64,000 bases of DNA from Diphasiastrum complanatum (taxonomy: Eukaryota > Streptophyta > Lycopodiopsida > Lycopodiales > Lycopodiaceae). Below, one piece after another: positions 21,255 to 32,802 of the stretch. Within the stretch, counting starts at the first letter, position 1. Every line of letters begins with the position of its first letter. The stretch lies in contig MU831982.1 of NCBI GenBank assembly GCA_029204225.1, positions 29,178 to 93,177 of the forward strand. The letters are read 5' to 3'. A program made the translations under genes and the position numbers. Under the pieces are notes generated by a model. That model did not search any database and was not told where the DNA came from. It saw only the letters and a program-made list of their open reading frames with translations.

Positions 21255-22615
21255 TGGGCTGAATTGATGCAAGAATTCAATCATGAATTCTGTTACATAA
21301 GAGGCAGCTCTAATCAAGTTGCAGATGCTCTTAGTCAGATCGGTGAACTGGATGAGTTGTCATTCACCCAGATTTCTATGGATCTATATCTTTCGTTGAG
21401 AGAAATATGAATCAGATTCCCATTTTGGTCACATTTGGAACATTGTTCAGATCAGAAGAAATGTGGACAGTGTTGAGTTAGAAACACAGGGGACTCAACT
21501 AACTAAGAAAGATAAGAATATTGTGGAATAGTTCACCATTCGAGATAGATTACTATTTTGGAATGGAAAAGTCTGTGTACCTGGGGATGATGAGTCAAAC
21601 GGAAGATTTTGTTTGAATGTCATGACATACCCTGTGGAGGACATCTCAGTATACACAAGACTCAGGACATAGTTAAGAGGGAATTTTATTGGCCAAAGCT
21701 CAAGCCATATGTCAAGTCATATGTTGTTAAATGCAAGCATTGTCAACTAGCAAAGGCCGAACGCCATAAGGCTGGTGGTTTGTTGCATCCGTTAGATATC
21801 CCAGATAAGAAATGGGAAAGCATATCCATGAATTTTGTAGTTGGACTTCCAAAGACCCAACGACAAAATGATTCTATTTGGGTTGCAATGGATCAGTTAA
21901 CTAAGTTTGTTGCATTCATACCAGTCAAGTCAACTACAAAGGCTTCTGATTTAGCCCAGATCTTTGTTGAGAAATTAATTCGGTTGTAAGGTCTGCCAAG
22001 TGATTGTTAGTGATAGAGATCCTAAGTTCACATGTCACTTTTGGTCAACAATATTTCATAAACTGGAAACTTCTTTGAGTTTAAAGTTCTGCTGATCATC
22101 CTAAATCAGATGGCCAGACAGAAAGGACTAATCAAACTATGGAAGATATTATGAGGACATATGTTTCTCACAGACAATCTCATTGGGAATATTATCTCCC
22201 ACTGGTTGAGTTTGTATATAATAGTAGAAAATATTTTGCTACAAGTTACAGTCCTTTTATGCTTATGTACGGTTTTGAACCTAGATCTCCAGTAAATGTT
22301 GAGACAAAGTCTATTAAGATCCAGAAGGTTGCTGATTTTTTGCATGATATGCAAGAAATGTTGCAAGTGGCTAAGGATAGTATCTGAAGTGCTTAGGATA
22401 GAGTTAAACACTATATCGATTTTAAGAGATCTCCAAGAGATTTTAAAGTTGATGACTAGGTATATCTTAGGACTCCAAAAGATTCTAAGACGTTACGTAC
22501 AGGGAAGCATTATAAGTTGTCTACTCGTTATTGTGGACCTTTCAAGATTGTATGTAGAATTGGTTCTTTGGCATATGACTCGATCTTCAAGGAAAATCGG
22601 ATAGAAACAGTTTAA
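21255..22615 (+). pseudogene. Ty3/gypsy RNase H tail and integrase, decayed (unit B)
   Basis: Copy of 8698-10058 with the same frameshifts and the same Asp-to-Asn change. A few substitutions are visible, for example CPCGGHLS against IPYGGHPS in the zinc-binding part and VADF against VANF later. Confidence 0.85.
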
Positions 22616-23149
22616 GGAGGGAAAAATGTTATGTCCATGACCAATACATAGGATAAAATATACTCCTAGTCCTTGATACATGGTACTCCAGTGAAACAAG
22701 CTGTTAGTTATGCCACGTCATACTGGACGTGACCTGAAAGTAACAAATATCCTTGTTAGGCCCAGAACACATGAAATGGAGTTTAGACAAGGTATGAGAC
22801 AGTGTATGCATGTGTAGAGTTATCAATAGCAATTCTATGAATAGTTGGTCCATGCATAGGACTCTATTCCAGGTAAATCTATGTATAGGGAACCTAGGGC
22901 TATGCATGGCTCAGTGCCCAGGATGCTTTTGGCTCTATATAATGGGTCCAAACTCACTCTACTCCTCATCATGGTTCTTGATTCATTGCGAGGCTCTCAC
23001 TCTACATTTATGCTTCTTGTTCCTTGGCTTGGGGGTGAGGCTTCTAGAGATTGATTGGATGCTTCTACTTGCTTGGGTGGTTTTTCCACAATGTGTTATC
23101 CTTTGTGTTTGGGATTTGTAAGTAGAATCTAAGGAGCTTCCCTTATACT

Positions 23150-23878
23150 AAGTATGCTAGATCAATCTTAGCAAAGTTTGGCATGAATTATTGTAGAGTT
23201 GAAACTCCCATGGAACTAAGTGTAAAAGATTCTAAGGAAAGTGATGAAGCATCCTTTGAGGACATCACTACCTATAGAATGCTTATTGGTTCTTTGAAAT
23301 ACTTAACCATCACTAGACTAGATATTAGTTTTTGTGTTGGCAAATTGAGTCAATACATGCAAAGTCCACTGATATGTCATTGGAAAAGTGCACAAAGGGT
23401 ATTAAGGTACATCTTGGCTACAAAAGACTTTGGCATAGTTTATGAAAGGACTGATATTTGTTTGAGAGCATATTCTAACTCAAGTTTTGTAGGTGACAAG
23501 ATGGATAGAAAATCCATAAGTGCATTTGCTACATTCTTATGTGGAGGAACTACATCTTGGCTTTCCAAAAAGCAAGATACCATCTCTCTTTCATCAACAA
23601 AATCTGAGTATAAAGCTATGACAACAACAACAAAGGAGATTCTTTGTCTTAAAAGGATTTTGGAGGAGCTTCATGTGATCAAGGATTGAGACATTCCATG
23701 CATATATTGTGACAATCAAGCAGCTCAACAACTTGCAAACAATCCAATCTTCCATGCTCGAACCAAGCACATTGAGATTTCACATCATTTCGTGAGGGAG
23801 AAAGTGCAAGCAAAGGAGATCAAGCTTACTCATGTTTCATCATCAGATTGCATTGCTGATATAGATTTACCAAGCTAG
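23150..23878 (+). pseudogene. Copia-2 reverse transcriptase C-terminus and RNase H (unit B)
   Basis: Copy of 10593-11321 with the same in-frame TGA. One visible change gives CIYCDN instead of CVYCDN. Confidence 0.85.
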
Positions 23879-23890
23879 ATTTTTGAGGAG

Positions 23891-24723
23891 TGTGAAAATG
23901 TCAAAAATATGCTTCGACAAGGCCAAATCTATGTATATAGTTTGATGACACATGTGTGGAGCCTATTCCCACATGTGAAATAATTGTACTTTTCATGTAG
24001 TATAATCATATAGGTTGTACATATGATTTAAATCAAATTCTAGTGGCTAAAAAGGCCAAAATCATATTTTTTAGTCATATGCCACATGGCATCAATCTAG
24101 CGATTGCATGAGCCACATCATGAGATTAGGTGTCAAATCCCATGTGTAGAGGTCTACTCACACATGTGGAATAGGCTGATGAAGGCGAATTTGGACTTCT
24201 AGAAGGTTTTTTACTAGTTCTCTATATAGTAAGAAAATGGACCAAAGTGCTCAAAATAGAAAGTTTGATCCAAGTGTCAATTTTGCATGATGAATCATCA
24301 TATGACAAAGCATCCTCACACATGTGGGATCAGATGTATGATCAGTACCATGAGCTCCAATAAATGTATTTATAGAGCCACATTTGGCCATAATCATCAA
24401 GCAATACCAATCTTGGTTTTGGAAGCAATTTATTGTCAATCTCTCCATTTGTCTTCATTTTTCTTGATAGTTTTGAGTTCCTATCATATTGTACTTTGAT
24501 TTCAGGCTGGAGTCCGTACTTTGACAAGTTTTCACACGTGTGAAACCAGCAAGTACAATTTTCTTCATTAATGATTGTTCTTGTTAGATGTTCTCATCTA
24601 AATTTGATCTAGATTGATCTAAACCTTGTGTAGATTGGTAGATCAATTGTATCTAACATCCAATCACTCTTGTGGATCATTTTAGGATCCATTCTTGGTC
24701 TAATTTTGCAGATTTTCACAACA
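23891..24723 (+). mobile_element. Copia-2 3' LTR (B/C junction)
   Basis: Copy of 11334-12166 with the same polypurine tract immediately before it, the same TG and CA ends and the same G-box palindrome (24530-24545). Confidence 0.75.
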
Positions 24724-25872
24724 ATTTGGCTAAGGCATGAGCATCCTAAAAGTTGTATATACTTATACAAAACCAAAAAAAGACAAGGCTCAAAATTTTG
24801 AGCAGAAGATCGAAAAATCCAGTATCGAACTTTTTTAGAATTTTTTGATACCGGATTGACTCGAATTGATTCGTAAATTTCCGAGTCAATATATATATTT
24901 TGATTTGACATATTAGCTTGGGTGCAAAGGGGTAAGCTATCATGATGATGTGCAAAAGAATGTGTTGCATCTTTGAAAGTTTAGGCACATGAATTCTCTT
25001 TTTAGCTTTGTCACAAAGTGGTGTAATCATATGCTCATAGATAACATCTCACACGTGGTGAACTTGAGAGAATCTGGTAAAATAATTTTAAAATGTTGGC
25101 TAGGCGAAAAAGGGGTTAGCAACTTAGCTGTCATGATGAGGTGCAAAAAGATTATGTGTCGCTCCTTTATGGACTAAGACTTGAGAGGGTGGGTAAAGTT
25201 TTTTTCAAAGTTTTCACGGGACAGAAACTCCGGAAATTCCTAACATATGGGAGGACAAAGTATTGCTTTTTCCCGTCCATGGTAGTGAGCTTTTATGCAC
25301 AGGAATAGTGGATAAAGAACTTAGGAGGAAAGAGGAAACATGATTGACATTATTTCTGCCGATCTGTAAGTCCTTCCCCCGCCCCACGTAACACCGCCCC
25401 GCGTAACAGATGCCTTGCCAGCTCTTCTTCGACTTGGTCCACGCTCTTCGACGACGCAATTCAATCTGCCAGCACACATTGCTGCTGGGACGTGTACATA
25501 CGAGCTCCACTTCCATTAATTTGGAACATTGGACTTTGCGCTCGGCTTCCAGAAACCAGCATCAGAGCGCTCGTTTCGTGATCTTTGATTGAGCTCATAT
25601 TTTGCAAAATCTGCTTATCTTGTTATGCTCTTGGCCTTGGGTTTCTGTTAATTAAGCACTCTCATCAGGTCCGCTGTTGAATTTATAGTCATTTTGTAGT
25701 CCCAAAAGCTACCTGTAAAATATCCTCCAGCTGAGCAAACTTTTTCTTTCGCAGTTTGTTTGTGAGCTAGCAGATCACTCCTGGTTAAAAAATGACCCGC
25801 TCTCACCATTCACATGTATACCAGGCACCTCTGGATTCCCCAACTTTTGTCCGAGTTCCATTAACCGGCATG

Positions 25873-25877
25873 GACAG
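25873..25877. repeat. Target-site duplication GACAG, left
   Basis: GACAG stands directly before the left LTR. It matches 30958-30962 and is single in units A (1395-1399) and B, which are the empty sites. Confidence 0.95.
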
Positions 25878-27122
25878 TGTAGCGCAGGCATCCCAAAGGG
25901 AGCCGGGAACCACGACTTAGCTTCCCAGCCTTCAACTCTTGCCATCCAAACCCACTTGACATACAAGCAGCCAACTCGCCAACAACGATCAGACTTAACC
26001 AACATGAAGTTCCGAAAACCAACATTGAGATCCAACCTGGCGCCATGCCAGATCGGGGGTCCCGATGTGGGTGACTTCCCTCCAAGCAAGCCGCCCGACA
26101 TACATCAAACTTAACCAACTCGAAGCTTCGTTACAAACGAGTAACATCCATTCCAAGCAAGCGGTCTGACTTACATCAGACTTAACCAACTGAAAGCTTC
26201 GTCACGAGCGCTGGAAGCCAACCTGGCGCCACGCCAGACTGGACAGCCATAAACAGGTAACATCCACCCAAGCAAGCCATCCAACTCAGCCGACAGGTTA
26301 GAGCCCGTTCCCCAAGAGCTTAACCCATTCACGTTCATGCAAGGAACACTCAGAACCACAAGCCGCGACAGATATGGAAACAACCAGTTCCTGGACCAAA
26401 TGGTCCCGACAGCATACCGCTGGCGCCACGGACCGAATGGTCCCGACGGCATACCGCTGGCGTCCCGGGATACGACCCTCAGCTATGTGCCAAATTAAAA
26501 ATTTGGAAAGCGGCCTTACAACTGGCGCTTTTACCGAACACTGAAACCCAGAAGGTAATCAGAGTCAGTTTGAGGAAAATCCCACTTTATTGATAAATCT
26601 GAGAAGGTTACATTTCAAGTGTGTGACCGACCCTAGTCTCCGGGGCGCTAGCATGCCAAGGCGAGAGCCATGACAACATTCCAGCAAGGGAGGCTGAGAC
26701 TTGGTTGGAGCTCGCCCTGAGTCGCAACCCGCACTCCCCTATAGTATTGGTGTGATTCGGCACCCCCCCTCATACCAAGCACTCTACCCAAGCTGGTAAA
26801 GCACGTTTTTCTCTCTCTAGGATTTTCTCTTTCTAGAAAGTCATTTTCTCTCTCTAGATTTTATTGATCCCCAGGCTTCCTTTAATCATGCCTAGATCGT
26901 GTGAGGTGATTGCACATCGATCTGAGCTCTCTGGACTTCGCTAGAACCGATCAAAGATTTTCAGCCATAGGAACTTGGCGCCGGCTGGATTCTGGTCACA
27001 GTGGCGCCGGGAGCGGCGCCGGCGCCGTTGGCGCCGGGAGCAGCAGGGGCGCTGCTGGCGCCGGGGACATAGCTGGCGCCGATGGCGCCGCAAGTAAAGC
27101 TTGTAAAGGTAGCTTTACAACA
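25878..27122 (-). mobile_element. LARD-like element, 3' LTR (left copy)
   Basis: 1245 bp. Internal structure includes imperfect repeats of an AACTTAACCAAC...GAAGCTTCG module (26000-26220), a ~36-bp duplication around ATGGTCCCGAC (about 26396-26465) and eight GGCGCC palindromes in 113 bp (26977-27089). Short minus-strand ORFs of up to 108 codons lack any motif. Confidence 0.92.
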
Positions 27123-27136
27123 TCCACCCCACCTTT
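27123..27136 (-). other. LARD-like element polypurine tract
   Basis: The minus strand reads AAAGGTGGGGTGGA immediately before the 3' LTR, the expected priming site for plus-strand DNA synthesis. Confidence 0.9.
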
Positions 27137-29698
27137 ATAAAATCTGATGTCCTCATCAGATGTCAGATTAAAGTAAAGGTGTCTCCCAATTAAAATGACT
27201 ATACATTTAAGCTACTAGGCACAGTACTCAATTTACTGGCCACTTTTTATTAACATTGAAGCTGGCACACCACAAGTCGGAGGCTCAGCTCTTTGTACTG
27301 AAAAATTACATAACTTGAAAATATATCTTTGTCTGGGAAAAGCGTAGATTTGATATCGCTTTCGTAAAACCCGAGAACCTTATTAATTGGTGACAGAGGC
27401 CTTTCTTTGAAATGTTCGCCCCTGTCGCTTCTGACTTTCGACTTTGGAACTCCTTTGAGCTCCTGATTTGTCCTTGATGCACTTTGTGTTGAGCTCCCTG
27501 AGCTCCAGGTTTGTTCAGTTCCGCACAGGTATCAAGGCTCCCTGAGCCGAAGGATTTATCGTTTGATTGCCCACTTTATGGTCCACTCCGTGCCTTGTTG
27601 CTTCTGCACCTTGATTTCTCTCCTTGTCCAAGCCTGATCTTGATACTTTTCCATCTTGGCTCTTTAAGGTAGGCAAAGATTGAGTACTCCGCAATGCACC
27701 TCTCACTTAGCTTGAAGTAGCTCTTTGAATCAGCCCAAATGTAACCATTGACCTCGTGGAAAGCCAAAGTGTCGCACCAGTTTGATCCGCATCCGAACTA
27801 TCTCTTCGCGTTTGTTTGAAGCACCATGTCCGTCGCGCAAAACTTGACTTTCACAATTCCATCACTGGTCAGTTGCCTCACAGTCAAAACAAGAAGTGTA
27901 TATCGAGCTTGGCTTCAAGTAGCTCTCTTTGAATCAGACACATGCACCCAGAGTTTGCACTAGTCCGATCTCAACGCGAACTGTCCCTTAGCGTTCGTTC
28001 GAAATACCAAGTCTCTCATGCAAGACTCAACTTTCTCAGTTCCTTCATTGATCAGCTGCCTTACACGTAACACAAGCCAGCGTACTCATATGTTTCCTCA
28101 TCATTGCTGGTCTAGAGAAAGCCTATAACAAACTTTCCTTTCCACAACAAAAACTTGTCAACTTATTAGGTCCAAAGTTCGCCAGTCTCCTCGTGTGAGT
28201 ATGGCTAGGTCACCTTGAATTTGCCCCCATTTTGATCAACTTTAATTCAAAATTTGCCCCAAGAGAGAGGTGTGTGTGATAGTTCCCCTCCACTTAATAA
28301 ATCAGCTGATCGGACTTTAGAGTAGAGTTCTTCGGACAAAAAGCCTTTCCAACACTTTGCTTCCCATCGGCTAGGATTATGGCTCGATCCAACTTGTTGC
28401 CAATCTCTGAAGAGGATCCTAGTCTTTTCCCCTTTGAGAAAAAACCCAACTGATACTGGATATCACCCATGCTCAGTGAGTTTCAGTTCCGAAGGTGGCC
28501 GTCCCAAAATGAAGACCAACTGCTATAGAAGATCTCCCCTGAAATTGCCCTTTCCAACTTTTGACTTCCTGCTTGCGTCTGGTGGGCGTTGTCGCAAATG
28601 AAACTAACCCAAGAAACAGGCTAGCCATCCATCCTTTGCAAACATTGAGTCATTTCGTTGTCGTTCACGTGCGAGTACTTGAACTGCAAATCCGCCGCAC
28701 AGATTCTGGATATCGCTCATGCTCAGTGAGTTTCAGTTCCGAAGGTGGCCGTCCCAAAATGAAGACCAACTGCTCCATAGAAGATCTCCTCTGAAATGGC
28801 CCTTTCCAACTTTTGACTTCCTGCTTGCGTCTGGTGGGCGTTGTCGCAAATGAAACTAACCTAAGAAACAGGCTAGCCATCCATCCTTTGCAAACATTGA
28901 GTCGTTTCGTTGTCGTTCACGTGTGAGTACTTGAACTGCAAATCCGCCCCACAGATTCTGTAGTCCTCTTTGTTTGATGGTATCAGCCTTCAAAAGAAAA
29001 GGTTCCTTCTCGAGCCATCAGCTCCTTGTATCAAAAGCAATCATGCAAACCAGGCAAAGCACGAGTACTAAGACTCACCACGAATACGTACAAGTAAGAC
29101 ACTCAGGCAGGTTTACTAACAAGTAACAAAGACAAGGTCCCCCTTTGAGATGGTCCTGCCAACGGACCTTTGCCTGGCCGCGCCCATACAAATCGATCAC
29201 AGAATCAGCCCACATAGGACACCCCTCCAACTATCCGTGCTTTCACCATTAAGCAGCACATTGCCTCAGTCACGCCCCACCACTTTTTGGTCGATAGCCC
29301 TTATAGCTAAACGATCGGCAGCTATCCCGCACCGGCAGCTAACCACCCGTGCTTTACACCCGAATTCGAGCAGCATCTCTGTATCAATGGTTAACCCGTA
29401 CAGTTCGAATATGTCGCCCCGCACCCCACAAGGTACAGACCGTGCTTTCACCTCCCTAGGCAGCACTTTGCCTCATCCGTCCTACGTGCAGACAGCGCCA
29501 GGCCCGAACCGCGAGAACTGACCGTGCTTACACCTCAAGGGTAGCACTTTGACTCATCAAGTCCCCCGTTCTGCCGACCACCCCGACCGTGGACGCACCC
29601 GTGCTTACACTGTGGGCAACACCTTGCACAACAGTTGTCTTGATGAACCCCAAATCGTGGCCATTTCCGTGAGATCCGCATAGCTGACCGGCCAGTCG
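27137..29698 (-). other. Non-coding interior of the LARD-like element
   Basis: No retroviral protein motif on either strand. It has a tandem duplication of about 250 bp (28456-28705 and 28706-28957; second copy 252 bp, few differences) and an older diverged ~200-bp duplication (about 27710-27890 and 27912-28070, both starting GCTTSAAGTAGCTC). Near the primer site the word CCGTGCTT recurs at 29235, 29347, 29440, 29522 and 29599, each followed by ACACC- or CACC- and a GCAGCAC- or GCAACACC-like word. ORFs such as 29150-29521 lack supporting features. Confidence 0.8.
28456..28957. repeat. 250/252-bp tandem duplication inside the LARD-like element
   Basis: Two adjacent copies begin CTGGATATC and continue through AGTTTCAGTTCCGAAGG to ACAGATTCTG. 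They differ by two inserted bases and several substitutions. Confidence 0.93.
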
Positions 29699-29710
29699 GC
29701 TCTGATACCA
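29699..29710 (-). other. LARD-like element primer-binding site (initiator tRNA-Met)
   Basis: The minus strand reads TGGTATCAGAGC two bases after the 5' LTR. This is the standard plant site pairing with the 3' end of initiator tRNA-Met, and it fixes the element's orientation. Confidence 0.93.
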
Positions 29711-29712
29711 CA

Positions 29713-30957
29713 TGTAGCGCAGGCATCCCAAAGGGAGCCGGGAACCACGACTTAGCTTCCCAGCCTTCAACTCTTGCCATCCAAACCCACTTGACATACA
29801 AGCAGCCAACTCGCCAACAACGATCAGACTTAACCAACATGAAGTTCCGAAAACCAACATTGAGATCCAACCTGGCGCCATGCCAGATCGGGGGTCCCGA
29901 TGTGGGTGACTTCCCTCCAAGCAAGCCGCCCGACATACATCAAACTTAACCAACTCGAAGCTTCGTTACAAACGAGTAACATCCATTCCAAGCAAGCGGT
30001 CTGACTTACATCAGACTTAACCAACTGAAAGCTTCGTCACGAGCGCTGGAAGCCAACCTGGCGCCACGCCAGACTGGACAGCCATAAACAGGTAACATCC
30101 ACCCAAGCAAGCCATCCAACTCAGCCGACAGGTTAGAGCCCGTTCCCCAAGAGCTTAACCCATTCACGTTCATGCAAGGAACACTCAGAACCACAAGCCG
30201 CGACAGATATGGAAACAACCAGTTCCTGGACCAAATGGTCCCGACAGCATACCGCTGGCGCCACGGACCGAATGGTCCCGACGGCATACCGCTGGCGTCC
30301 CGGGATACGACCCTCAGCTATGTGCCAAATTAAAAATTTGGAAAGCGGCCTTACAACTGGCGCTTTTACCGAACACTGAAACCCAGAAGGTAATCAGAGT
30401 CAGTTTGAGGAAAATCCCACTTTATTGATAAATCTGAGAAGGTTACATTTCAAGTGTGTGACCGACCCTAGTCTCCGGGGCGCTAGCATGCCAAGGCGAG
30501 AGCCATGACAACATTCCAGCAAGGGAGGCTGAGACTTGGTTGGAGCTCGCCCTGAGTCGCAACCCGCACTCCCCTATAGTATTGGTGTGATTCGGCACCC
30601 CCCCTCATACCAAGCACTCTACCCAAGCTGGTAAAGCACGTTTTTCTCTCTCTAGGATTTTCTCTTTCTAGAAAGTCATTTTCTCTCTCTAGATTTTATT
30701 GATCCCCAGGCTTCCTTTAATCATGCCTAGATCGTGTGAGGTGATTGCACATCGATCTGAGCTCTCTGGACTTCGCTAGAACCGATCAAAGATTTTCAGC
30801 CATAGGAACTTGGCGCCGGCTGGATTCTGGTCACAGTGGCGCCGGGAGCGGCGCCGGCGCCGTTGGCGCCGGGAGCAGCAGGGGCGCTGCTGGCGCCGGG
30901 GACATAGCTGGCGCCGATGGCGCCGCAAGTAAAGCTTGTAAAGGTAGCTTTACAACA
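29713..30957 (-). mobile_element. LARD-like element, 5' LTR (right copy)
   Basis: 1245 bp, matching the left copy throughout as far as I can see. Its right end is fused in frame (plus strand) to the host ORF. The GGCGCC cluster is at 30812-30924. Confidence 0.92.
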
Positions 30958-31398
30958 GACAGCCAAGGACCTACTTCATGTTGTGGAGAGGCTTCCAAAC
31001 CTACAGTTGATTATCTGACCGACAAATGGAACGTGTTTTTGGTTAATCACATTCCTCAACCTGTGTTTGAGGCAATGATGCACGACATATATAATGGCCC
31101 AAAATTCCAGTCGTTTCTGAGGGCCTACTACTCCCCCGCCGGGTCTTTCTGCGGCGCACTATACTGCATTTGTATCGCAGTACCTTGCCTGATGGTGGCT
31201 CACAGTCGGATGAAGGGTGAGGTGGGTCAGAAACTATCAGCTTGGAACAGAGTATTGACCAAGCAGGGTTGCGGAGTGACGATGCAGATCAACGAGCATG
31301 GGCTGGTATTCAACATCTCTCCCCAACATACTCTCAAGGCCGAGGGCGAGGCCCAGGATGATGAACTCATTCGCGAATTGGGTCTCCAACGCATATGA
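30745..31398 (+). CDS. Chimeric ORF: LTR-derived 71 codons fused to residues 28-173 of the host ORF
   Basis: An ATG inside the right-hand LTR opens a frame that reads 71 codons of LTR sequence and then passes the LTR end and target duplication in frame into the 173-codon ORF, giving 217 residues. The LTR part is low complexity (Gly/Ala/Ser runs) because it reads a cluster of GGCGCC palindromes. It is antisense to the retrotransposon, whose own coding direction is the minus strand. The fused part keeps the hydrophobic cysteine-rich segment and the acidic tail. The ORF is seen directly; whether it is transcribed is unknown. Confidence 0.35.
   Translation: MHIDLSSLDFARTDQRFSAIGTWRRLDSGHSGAGSGAGAVGAGSSRGAAGAGDIAGADGAASKACKGSFTTDSQGPTSCCGEASKPTVDYLTDKWNVFLVNHIPQPVFEAMMHDIYNGPKFQSFLRAYYSPAGSFCGALYCICIAVPCLMVAHSRMKGEVGQKLSAWNRVLTKQGCGVTMQINEHGLVFNISPQHTLKAEGEAQDDELIRELGLQRI
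30958..30962. repeat. Target-site duplication GACAG, right
   Basis: Directly after the right LTR. Pairs with 25873-25877. Confidence 0.95.
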
Positions 31399-31862
31399 TT
31401 CATGGCAATGGCGATCATCACGAATTGGGTCTCAAGGCAAATGATTCATGGCAATGGCGATCTTGGTGATGTATAATATAATGTATCTATATAGTTATGC
31501 CATAGATCTCAATAAGATCTTCCATTTCAGATCTTAGTTTTTATGAATTGAGTTGAAATTCAGATCCATTGCAACTAGACCTCCTTCGTCGAGCTTTCAT
31601 TACCCAAAGTCCTGCTGCTTCTCAAGATAAAGAGCAAAACTATTGTCATTGCACTCTTAAAGAAGATTGTATTCCTTTTGCTTTGGAAACTTATGGATGC
31701 TTGCATAAGAAATTCGACGATTTTCTATGAACCTTGTGTAGGATTTGCAATGAAACTCCAAGGATGTGGTGCCTCACCTTTATCTTAATTACATCTTACT
31801 ATTGTCAATGAGTTTTTACCATTTTACATTGCATTCAAGCACTTACAATACTTAGATGTGCC

Positions 31863-32189
31863 ATGGCTGTAGGAACGACTATTTCACAGCTTCCTACACT
31901 ACCTAAACTTGCAACTATCCTAGCTAGTGACTTGCATCAAGAAGTAAGTACACTTCGAAAAACTACTTTGTTGGGTTTTTGGTGTGCTATAGTTGCTTTA
32001 GAGCATTTCAATTTGCCTTACGGGCTTTATACTTTCTACATACATTCCTTTGTACGCCAATGGGTTTTTCCATCTTTTATTAATGAAAACATGAAGGTTC
32101 ATTTTCTTTTAAACCTTCTTTTAACCCCTCACCCTAGAGATGATCAATCTTCATTGTTGCAATTGAGGCATGTTTTAAACCTTAATTGA
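31863..32189 (+). CDS. Unrecognised 108-codon ORF (unit C)
   Basis: Copy of 14221-14547 with one visible amino-acid change (Leu to Phe) in the MKVHLLL stretch. The frame is intact. Confidence 0.25.
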   Translation: MAVGTTISQLPTLPKLATILASDLHQEVSTLRKTTLLGFWCAIVALEHFNLPYGLYTFYIHSFVRQWVFPSFINENMKVHFLLNLLLTPHPRDDQSSLLQLRHVLNLN

Positions 32190-32730
32190 AATGAGCTATC
32201 TCAGGCTATCTTAGCAAGGTTGTTTGTTGCAGTGAAGAACGCTTAGGCCCAAGCCTTGGACGTTGTGTACTCATATTTCAGAGCCTTGTGCTCCAAACTC
32301 TAATGTACTTGTCGTGGCCTTGCCATATTTGTAAATGTTGTATAGAATGGCTATGCACACTTGTTGATAGCCATAGTAATATGAAGTTGCTCAAGTGTTC
32401 AACTTTTTTTTTGTCTCGCTTTGAAATTCACATGTTTTTAAGTCACAAAATGCTTGGAAGACGAAATGGTATATGGTTGTAAAGTTGTGTGATCCATCTA
32501 CCTATCTAACTTGTTGTATTTCAAGAGCTCTACCATCAAAGTGATGAGCTATATTAGAGCCCACATTATTTTGGTTGACACCATGACATTATGTAGATTA
32601 CATGGTATCAATACAAGCCTAAGAAAGTATATTTATATTAACTTAAGACCCCCGAGGACTAAAAAGGAGGTCACACCTTGAAGATGTGGTGCCTAAGCTT
32701 CCATTTCCTTGTTTTTGCATTCAAATTTTG

Positions 32731-32732
<2 letters not shown>

Positions 32733-32778
<46 letters not shown>

Positions 32779-32802
32779 CTCCTCCTCCTCCTCCTCCTCC
32801 TC
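32733..32802. repeat. (CT)21(CCT)9 compound microsatellite (unit C)
   Basis: Same locus as 3170-3256. One more CT and one more CCT than unit B. Confidence 0.98.

Larger units (their letters stand above)
11922..24478. repeat. Array unit B
   Basis: Most complete uninterrupted copy. The gag ORF and the 173-codon ORF are both open. It has 20 CT and 8 CCT repeats and a 19-base G-run. Confidence 0.93.
25878..30957 (-). mobile_element. Non-autonomous LTR retrotransposon (LARD-like), 5080 bp
   Basis: Two 1245-bp LTRs (25878-27122 and 29713-30957) keep a constant offset of 3835 and appear identical by eye, so the insertion is young. Termini are TG and CA, and the target GACAG is duplicated. The element reads on the minus strand: its 5' LTR is the right-hand copy, with a primer site at 29699-29710 and a polypurine tract at 27123-27136. 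The 2590-bp interior has no gag, protease, integrase, RT or RNase H motif on either strand. Long LTRs with a long non-coding interior fit the class called LARD. It is far richer in G+C than the rest of the array. Confidence 0.92.
25792..31398 (+). pseudogene. 173-residue ORF split by an LTR-element insertion (unit C)
   Basis: The first 28 codons and part of codon 29 lie at 25792-25877. The rest is at 30958-31398, after a 5080-bp LTR retrotransposon. The 5-bp target GACAG is present on both sides (25873-25877 and 30958-30962), so the break is a clean transposition into codons 28-29. The original start is separated from the body of the ORF, so normal expression of the full protein is unlikely unless the insert is spliced out. 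Confidence 0.85.

Noticed and set aside
25775-26452. Minus-strand ORFs (up to 108 codons) in the left LTR and their copies at 29528-30287
   Set aside because: They lie in LTR sequence, overlap each other in several frames and show no gag or pol motif. The difference between LTR copies comes only from what flanks them.
27515-29521. ORFs inside the gag-less element (63-123 codons)
   Set aside because: No domain, both strands open by chance in G+C-rich DNA, and several cross the tandem duplication.
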